From assembly GCA_011319805.1 (NCBI GenBank), contig SJRY01000257.1, positions 124,001 through 188,000 of the forward strand: a stretch of DNA of 64,000 nucleotides, given 5' to 3'. Of this stretch, positions 23,373 through 33,761 are shown piece after piece. The notes beneath the pieces are model-generated. The model searched no databases. It saw only the letters and a list, made by a program, of their open reading frames with translations, and was not told the DNA's origin. Made by a program: the position numbers and the translations under genes. Within the stretch, counting starts at the first letter, position 1. Every line of letters begins with the position of its first letter. This DNA is from Macrocybe gigantea (taxonomy: Eukaryota; Basidiomycota; Agaricomycetes; Agaricales; Callistosporiaceae).

Positions 23373-24943
23373 TTACGCAGGTATTTTGTGGAAGACACCA
23401 TTGTGAATCTTGGTCGCATATTCTTCCAAGGACTGTTGAAGTGGAGAAGCGGTCTCCCTGGCGAGCTGCACGCGTAGGCGGAATTCCTGAGCATTCAGTT
23501 AGCCTATCCATGCGAATATCCTTAGGACTTTGGGGCGATATGCTCACCAATGGGTATTGAGTATCTGGCAGTTTCTTGAGTATATCTGAAAACTGGAGAG
23601 CTTCGCTGTGGAACTGAACGCCATCATCGTCAGTGGAAAGACGGGGTATGGAGGTTGTGAATTGCATCTTACCCCAGCCCATGTTGTAGAGAAGAGGTTG
23701 AGCGTGTCACAGATAAGCTTGATATCGGGGTCTAAACCTTCAAAAGTGCTCTGAATGTGCGCCAATGCCACCTGTTTCTTGTTGACTTCCTCGAGTTTGG
23801 CTTGTTTAGTCGCGAGCTCCTTCTTCTTGTCTGGCATGTTCAAATAATGATCAGATGCTTGCCAGAGTAGACATCCCCAGCTTACTATTCCTCTCCACAG
23901 TGAAAGCCGCGAGCACTGAGCCGGCGATTGCTGCACCCACAAGCTGAGCAGGAAGTGTGAGCGAGTCGCCGCTAAAACTGACGAAGATGCATACCCCCCA
24001 CCATGCGGCGATCTCCAAAGCCAACGTCGCATCTTTAATCTAAAGAAAGCGCTGTCAGGATGAGTACGTGTGAGGTTTGGGACGTTGCGCACCTTCTTAT
24101 TAAGGCTATTACATAATATTGTCATCAACGTGAAATAGGACCAGTCGCGATGAGACGCACCCTTCAATTTGGGTTTCGAGGATACCGATGTCGTCGCCCA
24201 GTTTTTTTGCTTCTGTTTCTAACTCGGTACCTTTGTCTTTGCAATATTGCTTGAAGTCCCTCTGGAACTCTTCAACGTCCCTCCTCAGAACCAGGAACTT
24301 CTGAGAAAAGTCCGACGGAATGTCGATGGGCAGCTCTTTCTGTAAAGTGAAAGAAATATTATCGGGGCGTGAAGGCTGAGGCATGGATCAAAACCTACGC
24401 TGTAACGGTTCAGGGCTTCGGCTGCGTCTTCCATGTCTTGTTTGGTTCTGACTTCCTCTACCATTTCAAGGAAAATCTGGTCGTATTCTACATGCAGGAT
24501 ATGAGCGAAATGTCAAATAGAGCAGAACAATCGCACGCACCCTTGTAGCTAGCACTGGTCTTCGAGGCGAAGTCCCTTGAGGTCCAAATGAGGTTCGTCC
24601 ATCGCTGATACAAATTTCAGCATCACATAGACATACAGAAGAAGATACTCACATTCTTGTAACCTTCCCAGCGTTGCTGGTAAATTTTCATATCAGAGAA
24701 TTGCGAACCATAGTCTCTGACGAAGTCCTCCAAAGTCCGATTGACCTTGTCGAAAGCTTCGTCTGTGTTCACCGCGGCGGTTGCAAGATCTGAAATGTTT
24801 GCTTTGAATTCCGCGATGTTTTGGGGGTCCTTGATGTCGTTGATCGCAGTCTGAAGGAATTCGATTTTTTCATCGTCTGACATTTTTCCAGACTGCCAGC
24901 GATCCAGTCGTGCGAGGGCTTCCTCAAAGGTGAGTTTGGGCAT
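23373..24943 (-). CDS. Coiled-coil protein with central hydrophobic segment (paralogue A)
   Basis: A helical protein of about 350 residues built from many short exons, with no catalytic motif. In order: MPKLTFEEALARLDRWQSGK and a predicted helix DEAFDKVNRTLEDFVRDYGS; RWTNLIWTSRDFASKTSASY; EYDQIFLEMVEEVRTKQDME; KELPIDIPSDFSQKFLVLRR followed by a charged coiled coil; then a nonpolar stretch, ATLALEIAAWWG joined to LVGAAIAGSVLAAFTVERN; a second coiled coil KKKELATKQAKLEEVNKKQV; and a C-terminal helix region ending VFHKIPA. Two long coiled coils around one hydrophobic hairpin is the layout of alpha-helical pore-forming proteins of the ClyA/Nhe/Xax type, but I see no sequence motif that proves membership, so this is a structural guess only. 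A shorter relative lies divergently at 25790. A TATA element is at 25015-25021. Confidence 0.7.
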
Positions 24944-25014
24944 GTTGATTGAACACTGCGTGTAGAAATTCAGAGGTCGATTGGTTGATTAAAGGCTGAC
25001 ATAGGGGACTGTCA

Positions 25015-25021
25015 TTTTATA
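25015..25021 (-). promoter_or_regulatory. TATA box of coiled-coil gene A
   Basis: TATAAAA on the minus strand, 72-78 bases upstream of the ATG at 24943. Confidence 0.5.
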
Positions 25022-25712
25022 TCTGACAAGTAGTCAATGAGTATCAGAACCGCCAATCCGTGCCCCATACTTACATGCTTTCGGCGTCAGAGGCCCCCCG
25101 AGATATCGAAAAAGGCAGCTGTCATAAGTGTATGGAAGACGGGCTCGGTTTTCAGCAGTCCTTAATTCTCACAGCCATGCCTATCACGGTATATCACCGT
25201 GATTTTCGACTTGTCTGATGGCAGAAGGGAATGCTGATGAAACGCCTCGGCTGCAAGTTCTTAGTTAGGCACGGAAAAAGAAAACAGCGAGAGGGTACCT
25301 GTCCGGAAACGAAGAAGCTGCAGTCTGAAGAAGGTGACGCCAAAGGTGGATAAGGAGCATGAAAGAAGTGTGAGTCCTGTGGGACATTCCATGGGTGACG
25401 TACGGAATGTCTGCAAGGGTCAGGCACCCATGTACACGTGTGACGGATGTATGATGCCTCGGAAGTACATTGTGAACGATACGCAGTATCACACTATCAT
25501 GCAGGAGGAATGGAAGAACGGAAGGACGTTTATGAGGGCTCTCACCGGTGAGTGCTAGTGCCGTTCAGGGCTCGGGTCATGCGCGACAATCATTCTGTCG
25601 ACTGATAACTTCCCAATGGAGAAAATTGTGCAAAACCTGTTGGCAGCGTCTTAGTACGCGAGGAATACAGGACTCTTTGTCAAACCAGGACTGCTCATGG
25701 TGTCAGCAGCTG

Positions 25713-25719
25713 TATAAAA
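25713..25719 (+). promoter_or_regulatory. TATA box of coiled-coil gene B
   Basis: TATAAAA on the plus strand, 71-77 bases upstream of the ATG at 25790, mirroring the spacing of gene A. Confidence 0.5.
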
Positions 25720-25789
25720 TATAACAGAACGGGAATGCATCGCTTCATCGAAAACCCCTTCTACCCAGGCCTTTTTTTTGAAATCAGTC

Positions 25790-26650
25790 ATGGACACTAA
25801 AACTGTTGATGGTATTGTGAACGAACTTAACCACCTTTCGGCCCAGTCAGCGACTCTCGATAACGGCCTCGATCAGCTGAAGCGTACCGCGGATGGCGTT
25901 GTCAGTACCTATGGCGCCAATTTCAGCTTGGTCAACCCCATCCCTTCTCAGATTACAAGTATCAGGACGGTAGGTGTCGTTTCCCTAACCTGTAATTTTG
26001 ACGTGACCTTACCGCCCCAGGCATATCAAGTGACTCTGTGGGACGCACGAGACATGGCCTCGGGTAGCTACATTACGCACCTCTCTGGTATGTTGTCCTA
26101 GATCCGGTAAATAGTGTTTCCTGATAGGCTCCCCCAGAATTCGTTTCTGTCAAGCTTGCCATGGTCGAGATGGTCCAGACAGACCAAGATCGCCAAGACG
26201 CGATGGGTGCTTTGAACGACACTATTGCAGTCGAGTCTTCCTTTTCTTCCTCATGTGGGAATACTTTGGTTGAATTTTCTTGCTCAGGAAAAGGATCCTG
26301 TCAAGGAGAAGCCATTGCCGGGCTTTGACGGTGTGACGAAAACGTTCGGCAGCATCTGGACTTCCGTGCGCATGCGGTATCTGTCAAACGCGCGCTTGTT
26401 GTGACTAACGGCAAAAATTACAGGTTTCGGATGAGGCCAAACGCATTGTGGGCATTCTCGAGGCCGCGACTGATCCTGAGAAACTCAAGAAAGCGATAGA
26501 AGTGAGTTGATTTATCGACCCATCGAAAAAGTCGGGATTCTCAAGCACTGTTTGTTTATCCAGCGACTCAAAGTCGAACTTGTTCCCGTCAAGGAAGGCT
26601 GCGAAAAGATCAAAGAAGCACTGAAAAAATTCGCGACTGGCGTCCATTAG
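25790..26650 (+). CDS. Short coiled-coil protein (paralogue B, no hydrophobic segment)
   Basis: A protein of about 195 residues from six exons; introns read at about 25971-26020, 26085-26137, 26230-26287, 26372-26424 and 26502-26563. The order matches the first half of the gene at 23373: an N-terminal helix (TLDNGLDQLKRTADGVVSTY), then AYQVTLWDARDMASGSYITH (compare LIWTSRDFASKTSASY), a helix VKLAMVEMVQTDQDRQDAMG, KEKPLPGFDGVTKTFGSIW (compare KELPIDIPSDFSQKFL), and finally a charged helix ending KIKEALKKFATGVH. It stops where paralogue A would enter its hydrophobic hairpin, so it should be soluble. Function is unknown; a partner or antagonist role for A is speculation. Confidence 0.72.
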
Positions 26651-27364
26651 GTTCCATTTCCGTGCATGTTTCATCGTGAAGAGTCTGTGAGACACGGATG
26701 TAATGTGGAAGTGAACCTGATTCCTCGTAGCATCACCGTGACCTTGTAAAATAGTTTTGATATATGCATTGAACGAATGTTGTCTGTGCAGACATCTCCG
26801 ACAGGCTCGACGTCGATTTCGACTTCCTGTATTGCCGAGCCATACTATGCTAATCGATTCTAGTGCATAGAGCAAGCAGGCAGATCCAATGTCGTAAGCT
26901 CGACGGTGGTCGGACAGCCGCTTAGATTACTCATGTAGAAGCGGATATCCATACGCTGCGCTATGTGAATAGATGCACTACAGAGTTACAGTTCAAAGTA
27001 CATCTACAGTATGCCGAGGTTCTTGTATTATGGGACACGGTTACCGGTGGGCGGGCGGTCATGGTACATCTAACAGAGGTTGGACGACACAGAGAAAAAG
27101 CAGATGAAGGGAATCTGATGAGTGGGACAGGATCATTTAAATCTTTTTTTTTTTGGACGTCGCAGTCACTCCGACCATGATCGTGCAGTTGTCTCGTCTC
27201 ATGTTCCCCTATTTTCGACCTTGACTCTTTTTCTCTCCTCGGATATCGCGTGGAGGAGAGTCTCGGTCTGCAACCCCCTCCCCCTCTCTCTCTTTAAATG
27301 TTGTATAAACCTACAGAGACAAGTTTCCACCGCGCGCATCCCACCCAACCGAAGATCAAAAAAA
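26651..27364. other. Intergenic region
   Basis: No gene is supported. The last ~100 bases are pyrimidine-rich (about 27276-27297), a common feature of fungal promoters, before the ATG at 27365. Confidence 0.5.
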
Positions 27365-28169
27365 ATGGCGATGCCCTTACGACCATCCACAGAACGTACA
27401 TCCTCCTTGGAAGAACTGACAGAGATGATCAGAGCAAAGCTGATGAACATGCAGGGGGCAGGAGCGGTGAAAGGTGGTGAGTAGCGTCCTAAAGCATTTT
27501 CTGCTCATGCTAGAGTATTCCGGCTTTTTTTCTTGTGTTTGAAGGGAAAGGGAAAGCGGCAAACTCTCAGCGGCAAGACCAACCTCAGCTCGCAGTACCA
27601 AGTGCGGGTGGCGATCTCGACGACATGGTGGCAACAGTCACTCTGCGGGTCATGGAGTTGTTGAAGCCGGAAATCGACGCCTTGAAAGCTAGTCACAGGA
27701 GGCTGGAACGCGACATCGAGATGCAGAAGGGATCCATCGAGAGGCCGGAGCACGGGTTGCAGAAGGAGAAGCACGAACGCAGCGAAGACATCTAAAGGTT
27801 GCCTTCCCCGAACTGTCATTCCTCATTACCTCTAACCGTAAGCGAACGAGCACAGCACGCATTCGCGCTCTCCTCGACCACACGCAAGGGAAAATCTTGA
27901 GCATTCTTGGGTACGACACCTGGGAGGAGCTGCGCAGCGACCGCGACGTGTGCCAGCTGGCGGACTTTGTCTTTCAAGGCCTCGCTCAGACGCCGGGCCG
28001 TCCGTCGTATGACACAACTGAGTATCTGTGCTTGTATGGGAGCATATGCGGAGAAGGTGACGCTGCTACGGATTCAGTGACGCAAGAGGACATTCGAACG
28101 GAATTGTTGAGTAGACAGATCTATTTGATGGGACAACGATGCTTGGGAGAGATGGAGTCAATACAATAG
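27365..28169 (+). CDS. Hypothetical protein with coiled coil, frame interrupted
   Basis: Exon 1 (MAMPLRPSTERTSSLEELTE) joins after an intron at about 27479-27544 to a coiled-coil exon (MVATVTLRVMELLKPEIDAL, LKASHRRLERDIEMQKGSIE). This frame stops at 27795. A second frame, open from upstream of that stop, continues with LITSNRKRTSTARIRALLDH, GKILSILGYDTWEELRSDRD and LLSRQIYLMGQRCLGEMESI to a stop at 28169. The two look like one gene; a single missing base between about 27720 and 27780 would join them. No known family is recognised. It may instead be two genes or a pseudogene. Confidence 0.4.
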
Positions 28170-29339
28170 CTCAATTCATGCCAATATTCACTTCGCACAT
28201 GAAATCATGTAAAATGGCGTTCAAAAGGCGGTTTACGGGTGCCTAAGATGAGTCGTGTACGGGGGCTAACCATGGCGTTCCACAGGTCACCAAAAAAACA
28301 GTCTCCATCCATGATGATCTTTGTTTGGTCAAGTTGATGATGTGTATGAACTCCGTTCTGAACATGGTCGTCTTCTGCAGGTCGGTCTTTGTTACCTGCT
28401 ACCTTTATGGCTCGAATGCATAGTAAAGGAAAGCTAGCTACTCAGGTTCGCACTTTTCCAGAATTTCGTGATTTCGGCTCAAATTAAGACATGTCTTGTT
28501 CCGTACAGACATTTGGGAGACTGAGTGCGAATCGGCAGCGCTGTAAAGGACCTGAGCTCCTTGCATTTCCAAAACTCACTTCTTTTACTGTCCACGATAC
28601 ACCGAGAGCGGTTCTGGTTATCAATCAGCCAGCACACTTGGCCGACATTGGCACCAATTCACTTTCACGTATGCACATTCGTCTCGTGTTTTTCGGAGCA
28701 TTTGTTGAAGCAATACACTTGTAGATTCTATCTATCGGAACCCTCTCATAAATGCCCCGAGTTTAACCTCTACAGCTACGACTATGGGCACCTGAGAGAG
28801 TTCGAAGGTGTGCGAAAATTTCAAACGTAGGGTCCGACCTAGCCTGTCAACTGGACTTGTGTTGGCTCTGTCTCTTTCCGGTTTCAAAAAGCCCGTATTC
28901 AACTTTGCGCATCTGCGCTGTGGTGCTCTCATTGAGCTGCATGCATATAGTTGGGATTTCTTAAGTAGGGTGTTTTTTTTCCTTTGAGTATACGATTAGA
29001 GTGGTCAATGTTGACAAGAGTTCGTTACAGCAGAAAACATACCCTTTCTCGGATCGAAAGTTTTTTGTTCCATATTTGGAATGATGTCATAACCAGATAT
29101 CAAGTGGAAGGCTCTCTGTGCGCTCGCTGGACGCTTTGCCCGACCGATTTCACTAGAATGGTGCCCGATCGAACGGCTGCCTCGTTTCTCCAATGGCGAG
29201 CAAAAAATCTGCGTAGGCAGGTGACAAGGCATCGAGCTGGAGGGCCAGCCACCGATCGTCAGCCATGTCGTGCCAAATCAGGAAGTCGCATAAAAGCAGG
29301 TCGCGCACACTTCAATCCCCCATCGAATTTGCGTCCATA
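28170..29339. other. Intergenic region
   Basis: About 1.2 kb without a supportable gene. Open frames at 28491-28830 and 28984-29340 show no family features or splice logic. Confidence 0.45.
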
Positions 29340-32162
29340 ATGTCTTCAGCCCAAGCATTCAAAACCGTTCTCGTCGTCTTTATTATGTTTATCTTTGCCT
29401 TCCTAGGCCCTCCCAGAGGTAAAGGCAGTACTCCACCCTCTCCCATCCTGTACACCCCGCCTTTCATACTCCTCGATCCCTCCACGCGTCTCTACATCCC
29501 TAATCACTCTTCTCTGGATCCACGCTTTGCCCAGCTCAACTCGCCGGCTTTGTTCATTCTGCCGGCGGGGTGCTCAAGTGCAGCTGACGAGGAAGGACTG
29601 CTGTCCACCAGTCCTTCCACGTCGGTGATGACGACTCCTGTCCTGCTAGTCATCGGGATTTTGATCATTCTGGCCGTGGGGTAGTTGTGAAGGTGAAAGG
29701 CATTGGGCGAGGTCGTGGATTGCCTCTGCGAGGTCAACGAGGTGGAGAAACAACTCCTTCGTGGAACGCGCCTTCTCTTCTGTCAAACCCATCGCCCCGC
29801 ACCCTGCAGGGCGATGTCGGCAAGCAAGGTGCTCTCACACCGGATGGCCATTCACCAGATTATTACTCGAAGAAAATCAAAGAAATTCTCAACAATGTTG
29901 TGACCTGGATCCTTCATCGCATCGCCGTCTTCATGAACACCTGTCGGTACGGAGCGCTCGTCTTCACAACCAAGGAATCGCTCGCACCTATTGCATTCCG
30001 GGTTCTCGGAGTGTTGCAAGCGCGCGTTTCCGTCTCGCCTTTGGCTGTAGCCTCGCTCTCTCTCGTGCCTTTGTGTATCGTCTGGTTGCGGACGGCGGTT
30101 GGGATCCCGGTCGCGGGTTGTGTCCTGTCAGCAGTCGTTGTGTGGAGTCGTGGGAGGAGCGTGCGTGTTGTGGCCGAGAAGGACAGTGTTGTAGAAGGAG
30201 CAGCTGTATTGGAGGAAGTTGTTGAGGAGTCGCCGGTCGCTGGACGATCGGTGGGGAGATGGTGGGCGGTGTCGCGAGCAGAAGAACAGGTCGATGAAAT
30301 CATCATTATCATGCACAAGGACGGCACACATGGCGAGGTGCGTTTCTAAAATTTTGAAAAGCTTTCAGGCAGAGTATTAACCATCGCCCTTCCCAGAACG
30401 CCTTCGACGACGCCGTCACGATTGACCAAGGTCATCCTTGCCATGCTCTGGCAGTTTCATCTGCAGAGATTGGGGCGTGCAATCTCGTCACAGGAAATAC
30501 AGCCACCACGGATCTTTTGGAAGCTCTACGAGAGATCGAGCGTGAGATCGAGGCCGGTGTCAAGGGGTATAAGGCTGAGCAGTGGGTGATTGGGGAGTCT
30601 GATCAAGTATGTGCTCTTTCACTTTTGCTAACATCTTGGTCACTCACCGTTCTTTTTCCTCAGCCCTGCGGAACGTCGAAGACGTTCGTGGATCATTTCC
30701 GTCCGTCGGCATTCTTCGCCGCGGTCACAAGACAAGCGCAGATGACCGCGTTTTGCAAAATTTCGACACTCGATGCGAAGATGGAGGACGTCTCGATGGC
30801 CGATAGTCGAGAGTCCGGAGAGCGGCTCGGAATTTATACTGCGTACGAGCCGAATTTGACCACTATGGAACTCGAAGAGGAAATCGTCGAGGTGCACCGG
30901 GACGAGTTCGAGGAACGCGAACGACATATGACTGAAGAGGAGAAGGAAGAAGCAAGAGCTCGCCATCCGCAGTATCTCGACTACCTGCGCCATCGCGAGA
31001 TGCAACAGTTCCTTTACGGTTTCCTACAGGAACTGGCGAACACCCACGGGACGTTGTTCAACGTCGAGATGGCGTCGCCCGAGCTGTACACTTTCAAAGC
31101 GCCGAACGTCGCCGGCTGCGTCCTCGTCGGCCAGGCCTTTGAAGAGCAAAGCATTCTGTTCTTGGGGATGTGCGACCCAGACGGACACGCTGTACGATAC
31201 ATGGAAAAACAGGAGTACCAGAAACAGGCAGCCTACTTTGACCCGCCCGAGGACGCACACGGAGCTCGTCAGCCATACTTTGACTCTGACTACGACTTCA
31301 ACTTTAATCCGTTTGCGGAGGACGACCGCGCAGATGTGAGGATGGATGAGTCTGAGGGACGGAGTTTTGACAAGGAAGATCCACGGACGTGGCGAACTTT
31401 TTCCTCCAAGCTGTTCGAGGACGAGGACGAGGACGAGGAAGAGCCGCACTATGGTTTCGATTCAGCCGCTCAACAAGACCGAGAACGACAAAGGTATAGG
31501 TATTCTGAGGAGATTGAGACGCCCAAATTTTTCGAGGGCGGTATGGACTGGTCCGACTTTTCGACCATCGTTCGGGAAGCGGAAAAGTTGGCGGGCGCGA
31601 ATGCTGAGTTGGGCGAGGGAGGTGATTGGGACGGAACATCTCCAGTAAGTCTCTGTCGATCGCTGCCTCGATTCAGATCTTCTGATCTCATCACAAGCAG
31701 ATGTCCGTCCCCTCCTCCCCGCCTTCTTTCGCCTCACATTCGCATCCATCTGACAACGCCACTTTTCGCGCTTTCGACGGTCCAGCACCGCCTATCGATA
31801 ATTTGGGGACGATCTCTCCCCAGGATCCTACTGCCAACGTCGACGTTTTCGATTTGACAGCGGCGAACATTGACATGTTCGACTCTTCTTCTTCCTTGAA
31901 CGCGGGACCGCTCCGCGATTTCACAAATGCAGCGAGGACGACGACGGACTCTACGTCAGAGCGGCGCAAACGGCGGTCTCGCTCCGATCATCCGCGTCCG
32001 TGCAAGACCGATGAGAACCAAGATCCGTTCTTGGCGACGCAGCCTCGCACGCCATCGCCCCATTCCTTTTCGCCGTATCCTCGTCGAGGTTCGCATTCTC
32101 CAGGTCGTAGGCGAAGATGGGCAAGACGGAAAGATGGTGTGTCCAATTTTTCGCATGTATGA
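29340..32162 (+). CDS. Unknown protein: N-terminal membrane segments, acidic C-terminal region
   Basis: Not a family I recognise. From the ATG at 29340 there is a hydrophobic start (TVLVVFIMFIFAFLG), a proline-rich stretch, a second hydrophobic helix (VLLVIGILIILAVG), a region rich in Arg/Gly (GRGRGLPLRGQRGG), further hydrophobic segments (SPLAVASLSLVPLCIVWLR, GIPVAGCVLSAVVVW), then after an intron (about 30338-30396) the folded-looking part (TTDLLEALREIEREIEAGVK, EARARHPQYLDYLRHREMQQ, VAGCVLVGQAFEEQSILFLG) and a long acidic region (LFEDEDEDEEEPHYGF). A last exon is Ser/Pro/Arg-rich. Other introns lie at about 30607-30663 and 31646-31700. The frame breaks at a G4 run (29678-29681): one more G would join the two halves. 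If they are separate genes, the second begins somewhat after 29690. Confidence 0.6.
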
Positions 32163-32625
32163 TGATTGGTGAGTCTCTGTTTTTTGACTCTTCGTCCGTC
32201 GTTGCCTGAACCGTCCTAGACTTGCGTTTAATTCTCTTTTTTTTTCTCCTTTTTTATCTTCTGTACTAGATCTCAAGGACAATCTATTAGTACTATATCT
32301 CTTATTTCCATTTTTCTGGTAGAGACGCTTCATTTCTTCTTTCTTTTTGTATTTTGTATTTAGGTCTAGAAAAAAAAATAAAAATAAAAAAATTGCCCCT
32401 GGTGGGCCTTGTATTTTTTTTGGCTCCTTGAACTGAAAAAGAAATGCACTATTGTGTGCGGTTCTTGTTGATACTGTCAACATTACTGTCGCGTCGCACA
32501 AATGCGTAAAGGGAAGTCCGTGGCGCTCAGATATTATTGACTGCAGCTCCCTACTTGTTGACCAAAAACTAGGTCTGTTGACCGCTCTCTCTTGTCGGTA
32601 CCTCTCACTGTCCATAAATCCGATA
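32150..32625 (+). repeat. Diverged segmental duplication, copy 1
   Basis: The sequence starting at TGTATGATGATTGGTGAGTC (about 32156) recurs at about 33287 with roughly 80-90% identity over the first ~120 bases (shared TCCGTCGTTGCCTGAA and TTTAATTC). The copies match again at GCTCAGATATTATTGAC (32526 and 33391) and at GGTACCTCTCACT (32597 and 33527). Copy 1 holds about 230 bases of T-rich sequence absent from copy 2. It covers the 3' end of the gene ending at 32162. Confidence 0.7.
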
Positions 32626-32741
32626 ACGTGAGGACAACCTTCAGTCATGCTATGCGAAAATTACTTAGCAAGTACAAGTAAAAAAAGTGTATGAAAGAAG
32701 TGTGCGAACCATATTACCGGACAGTTCGACCAACAGCCTCC

Positions 32742-33190
32742 TCAATTCCGACAGTTTATCCACTGAGGATCATCCTCCCTTTCCAAAGCTGATTTGAGTT
32801 TCTGAAATTTTTCGGGCGTCGCCAAATTCATGTACTTGGGAGAACTGTTCGTGGCTATGGCGAGAACGGGAGTGCCGACGCCGTCATCGGGGATCCAATG
32901 CAGGAAAAGGCCAGACTTGACTTGAGATTCGATATGACGAATAGCGATGCCAGCGAGATTGCCGCCTGAACTTTGCGTACGTCCATTTCCATCGACACGG
33001 GGGTCAAGGCTTTTCTTTTTTGCGTAATTGGCAAGGGTCACCAGAGGAATGGCATAGCCAAACGATTTCCGTTGGAATTTGGGTTTCGTACTCGGCCTGG
33101 GTGCCACAGGCTGCTGGGTGTGATCACTCCTGTGATTAAATTCAGGAAAATCAAATGGCTTTGCTGCCGGAATACTTACATCGTGTTGCA
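32742..33190 (-). CDS. Hypothetical protein between two duplicated segments
   Basis: An open frame of about 145 codons ending at 32742 with DDPQWINCRN. It looks coding by composition (SFGYAIPLVTLANYAKKKSL, GLFLHWIPDDGVGTPVLAIA, YMNLATPEKFQKLKSALERE) but matches no family I know. No ATG begins the frame; a good donor GTAAGT near 33180 and an AG near 33133 suggest an intron, so a first exon further upstream (right) is likely, possibly starting at about 33208. The 5' end is unresolved. Confidence 0.4.
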
Positions 33191-33278
33191 ATAAAAAGAT
33201 TCATAGATTATGTGTGGTGGCAGTTGTTAAACGTTAAGACTCGAACATATTACGTGAGAATCATAAAAAGGCGAACAA

Positions 33279-33565
33279 TGTGTATGATGATTGGTGAGTC
33301 TTCGTTTTTTTGACTTTTTGTCCGTCGTTGCCTGAAACCATCCGTATACTTACTTGTGTTTAATTCCTCTTTTCCCTTTCCTATCTTCTGCTCAGATATT
33401 ATTGACGCCAGCTTCCCACTCATTTCGAATGCCTGGTGTTGGAGTAGTCGAGGAATATTCAACAAGTCACAAATCTACATACATATATGACAACGTCGCA
33501 TCGACCGCGGTACCTTGCTCTCGTTGGTACCTCTCACTATCTCTATATCCGTCTGACTCTCATCA
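33279..33565 (+). repeat. Diverged segmental duplication, copy 2
   Basis: Counterpart of 32150-32625. The order of shared blocks is the same, but with about 230 bases deleted after TATCTTCTG and about 80 bases inserted before GGTACCTCTCACT. No intact gene lies in it. Confidence 0.65.
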
Positions 33566-33761
33566 GACATCTACACCCATACCGAGTCATGGGTACAAGT
33601 CGAAGAGTCATTGCAACATCAGTGCCGAAACTCGTTGCATGACAGCCAGAGTGCGCGGCACCGAACGTGACGTTCTCCTGACTACTATATGAGCGAGCAG
33701 TCCAGCGCACGGGGAATGGAACTCGGCCAATCATATCCTTACTCCTTACCGGATTTCTTGA

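Larger units (their letters stand above)
24944..25789. other. Shared intergenic region between divergent coiled-coil paralogues
   Basis: About 850 bases separate the two divergent starts. Each side has a TATA box about 72-78 bases from its ATG. No conserved coding region was found inside; an open frame at 25334-25558 with two CxxC-like pairs is probably chance. Confidence 0.5.

Noticed and set aside
23544..24167. Minus-strand open frame of 207 codons as a single exon
   Set aside because: It reads through introns of coiled-coil gene A; splicing gives the conserved helices in other frames.
31956..32648. Minus-strand open frame of 230 codons
   Set aside because: Overlaps the last exon and 3' flank of the plus-strand gene, contains poly-A derived Lys runs, no domain.
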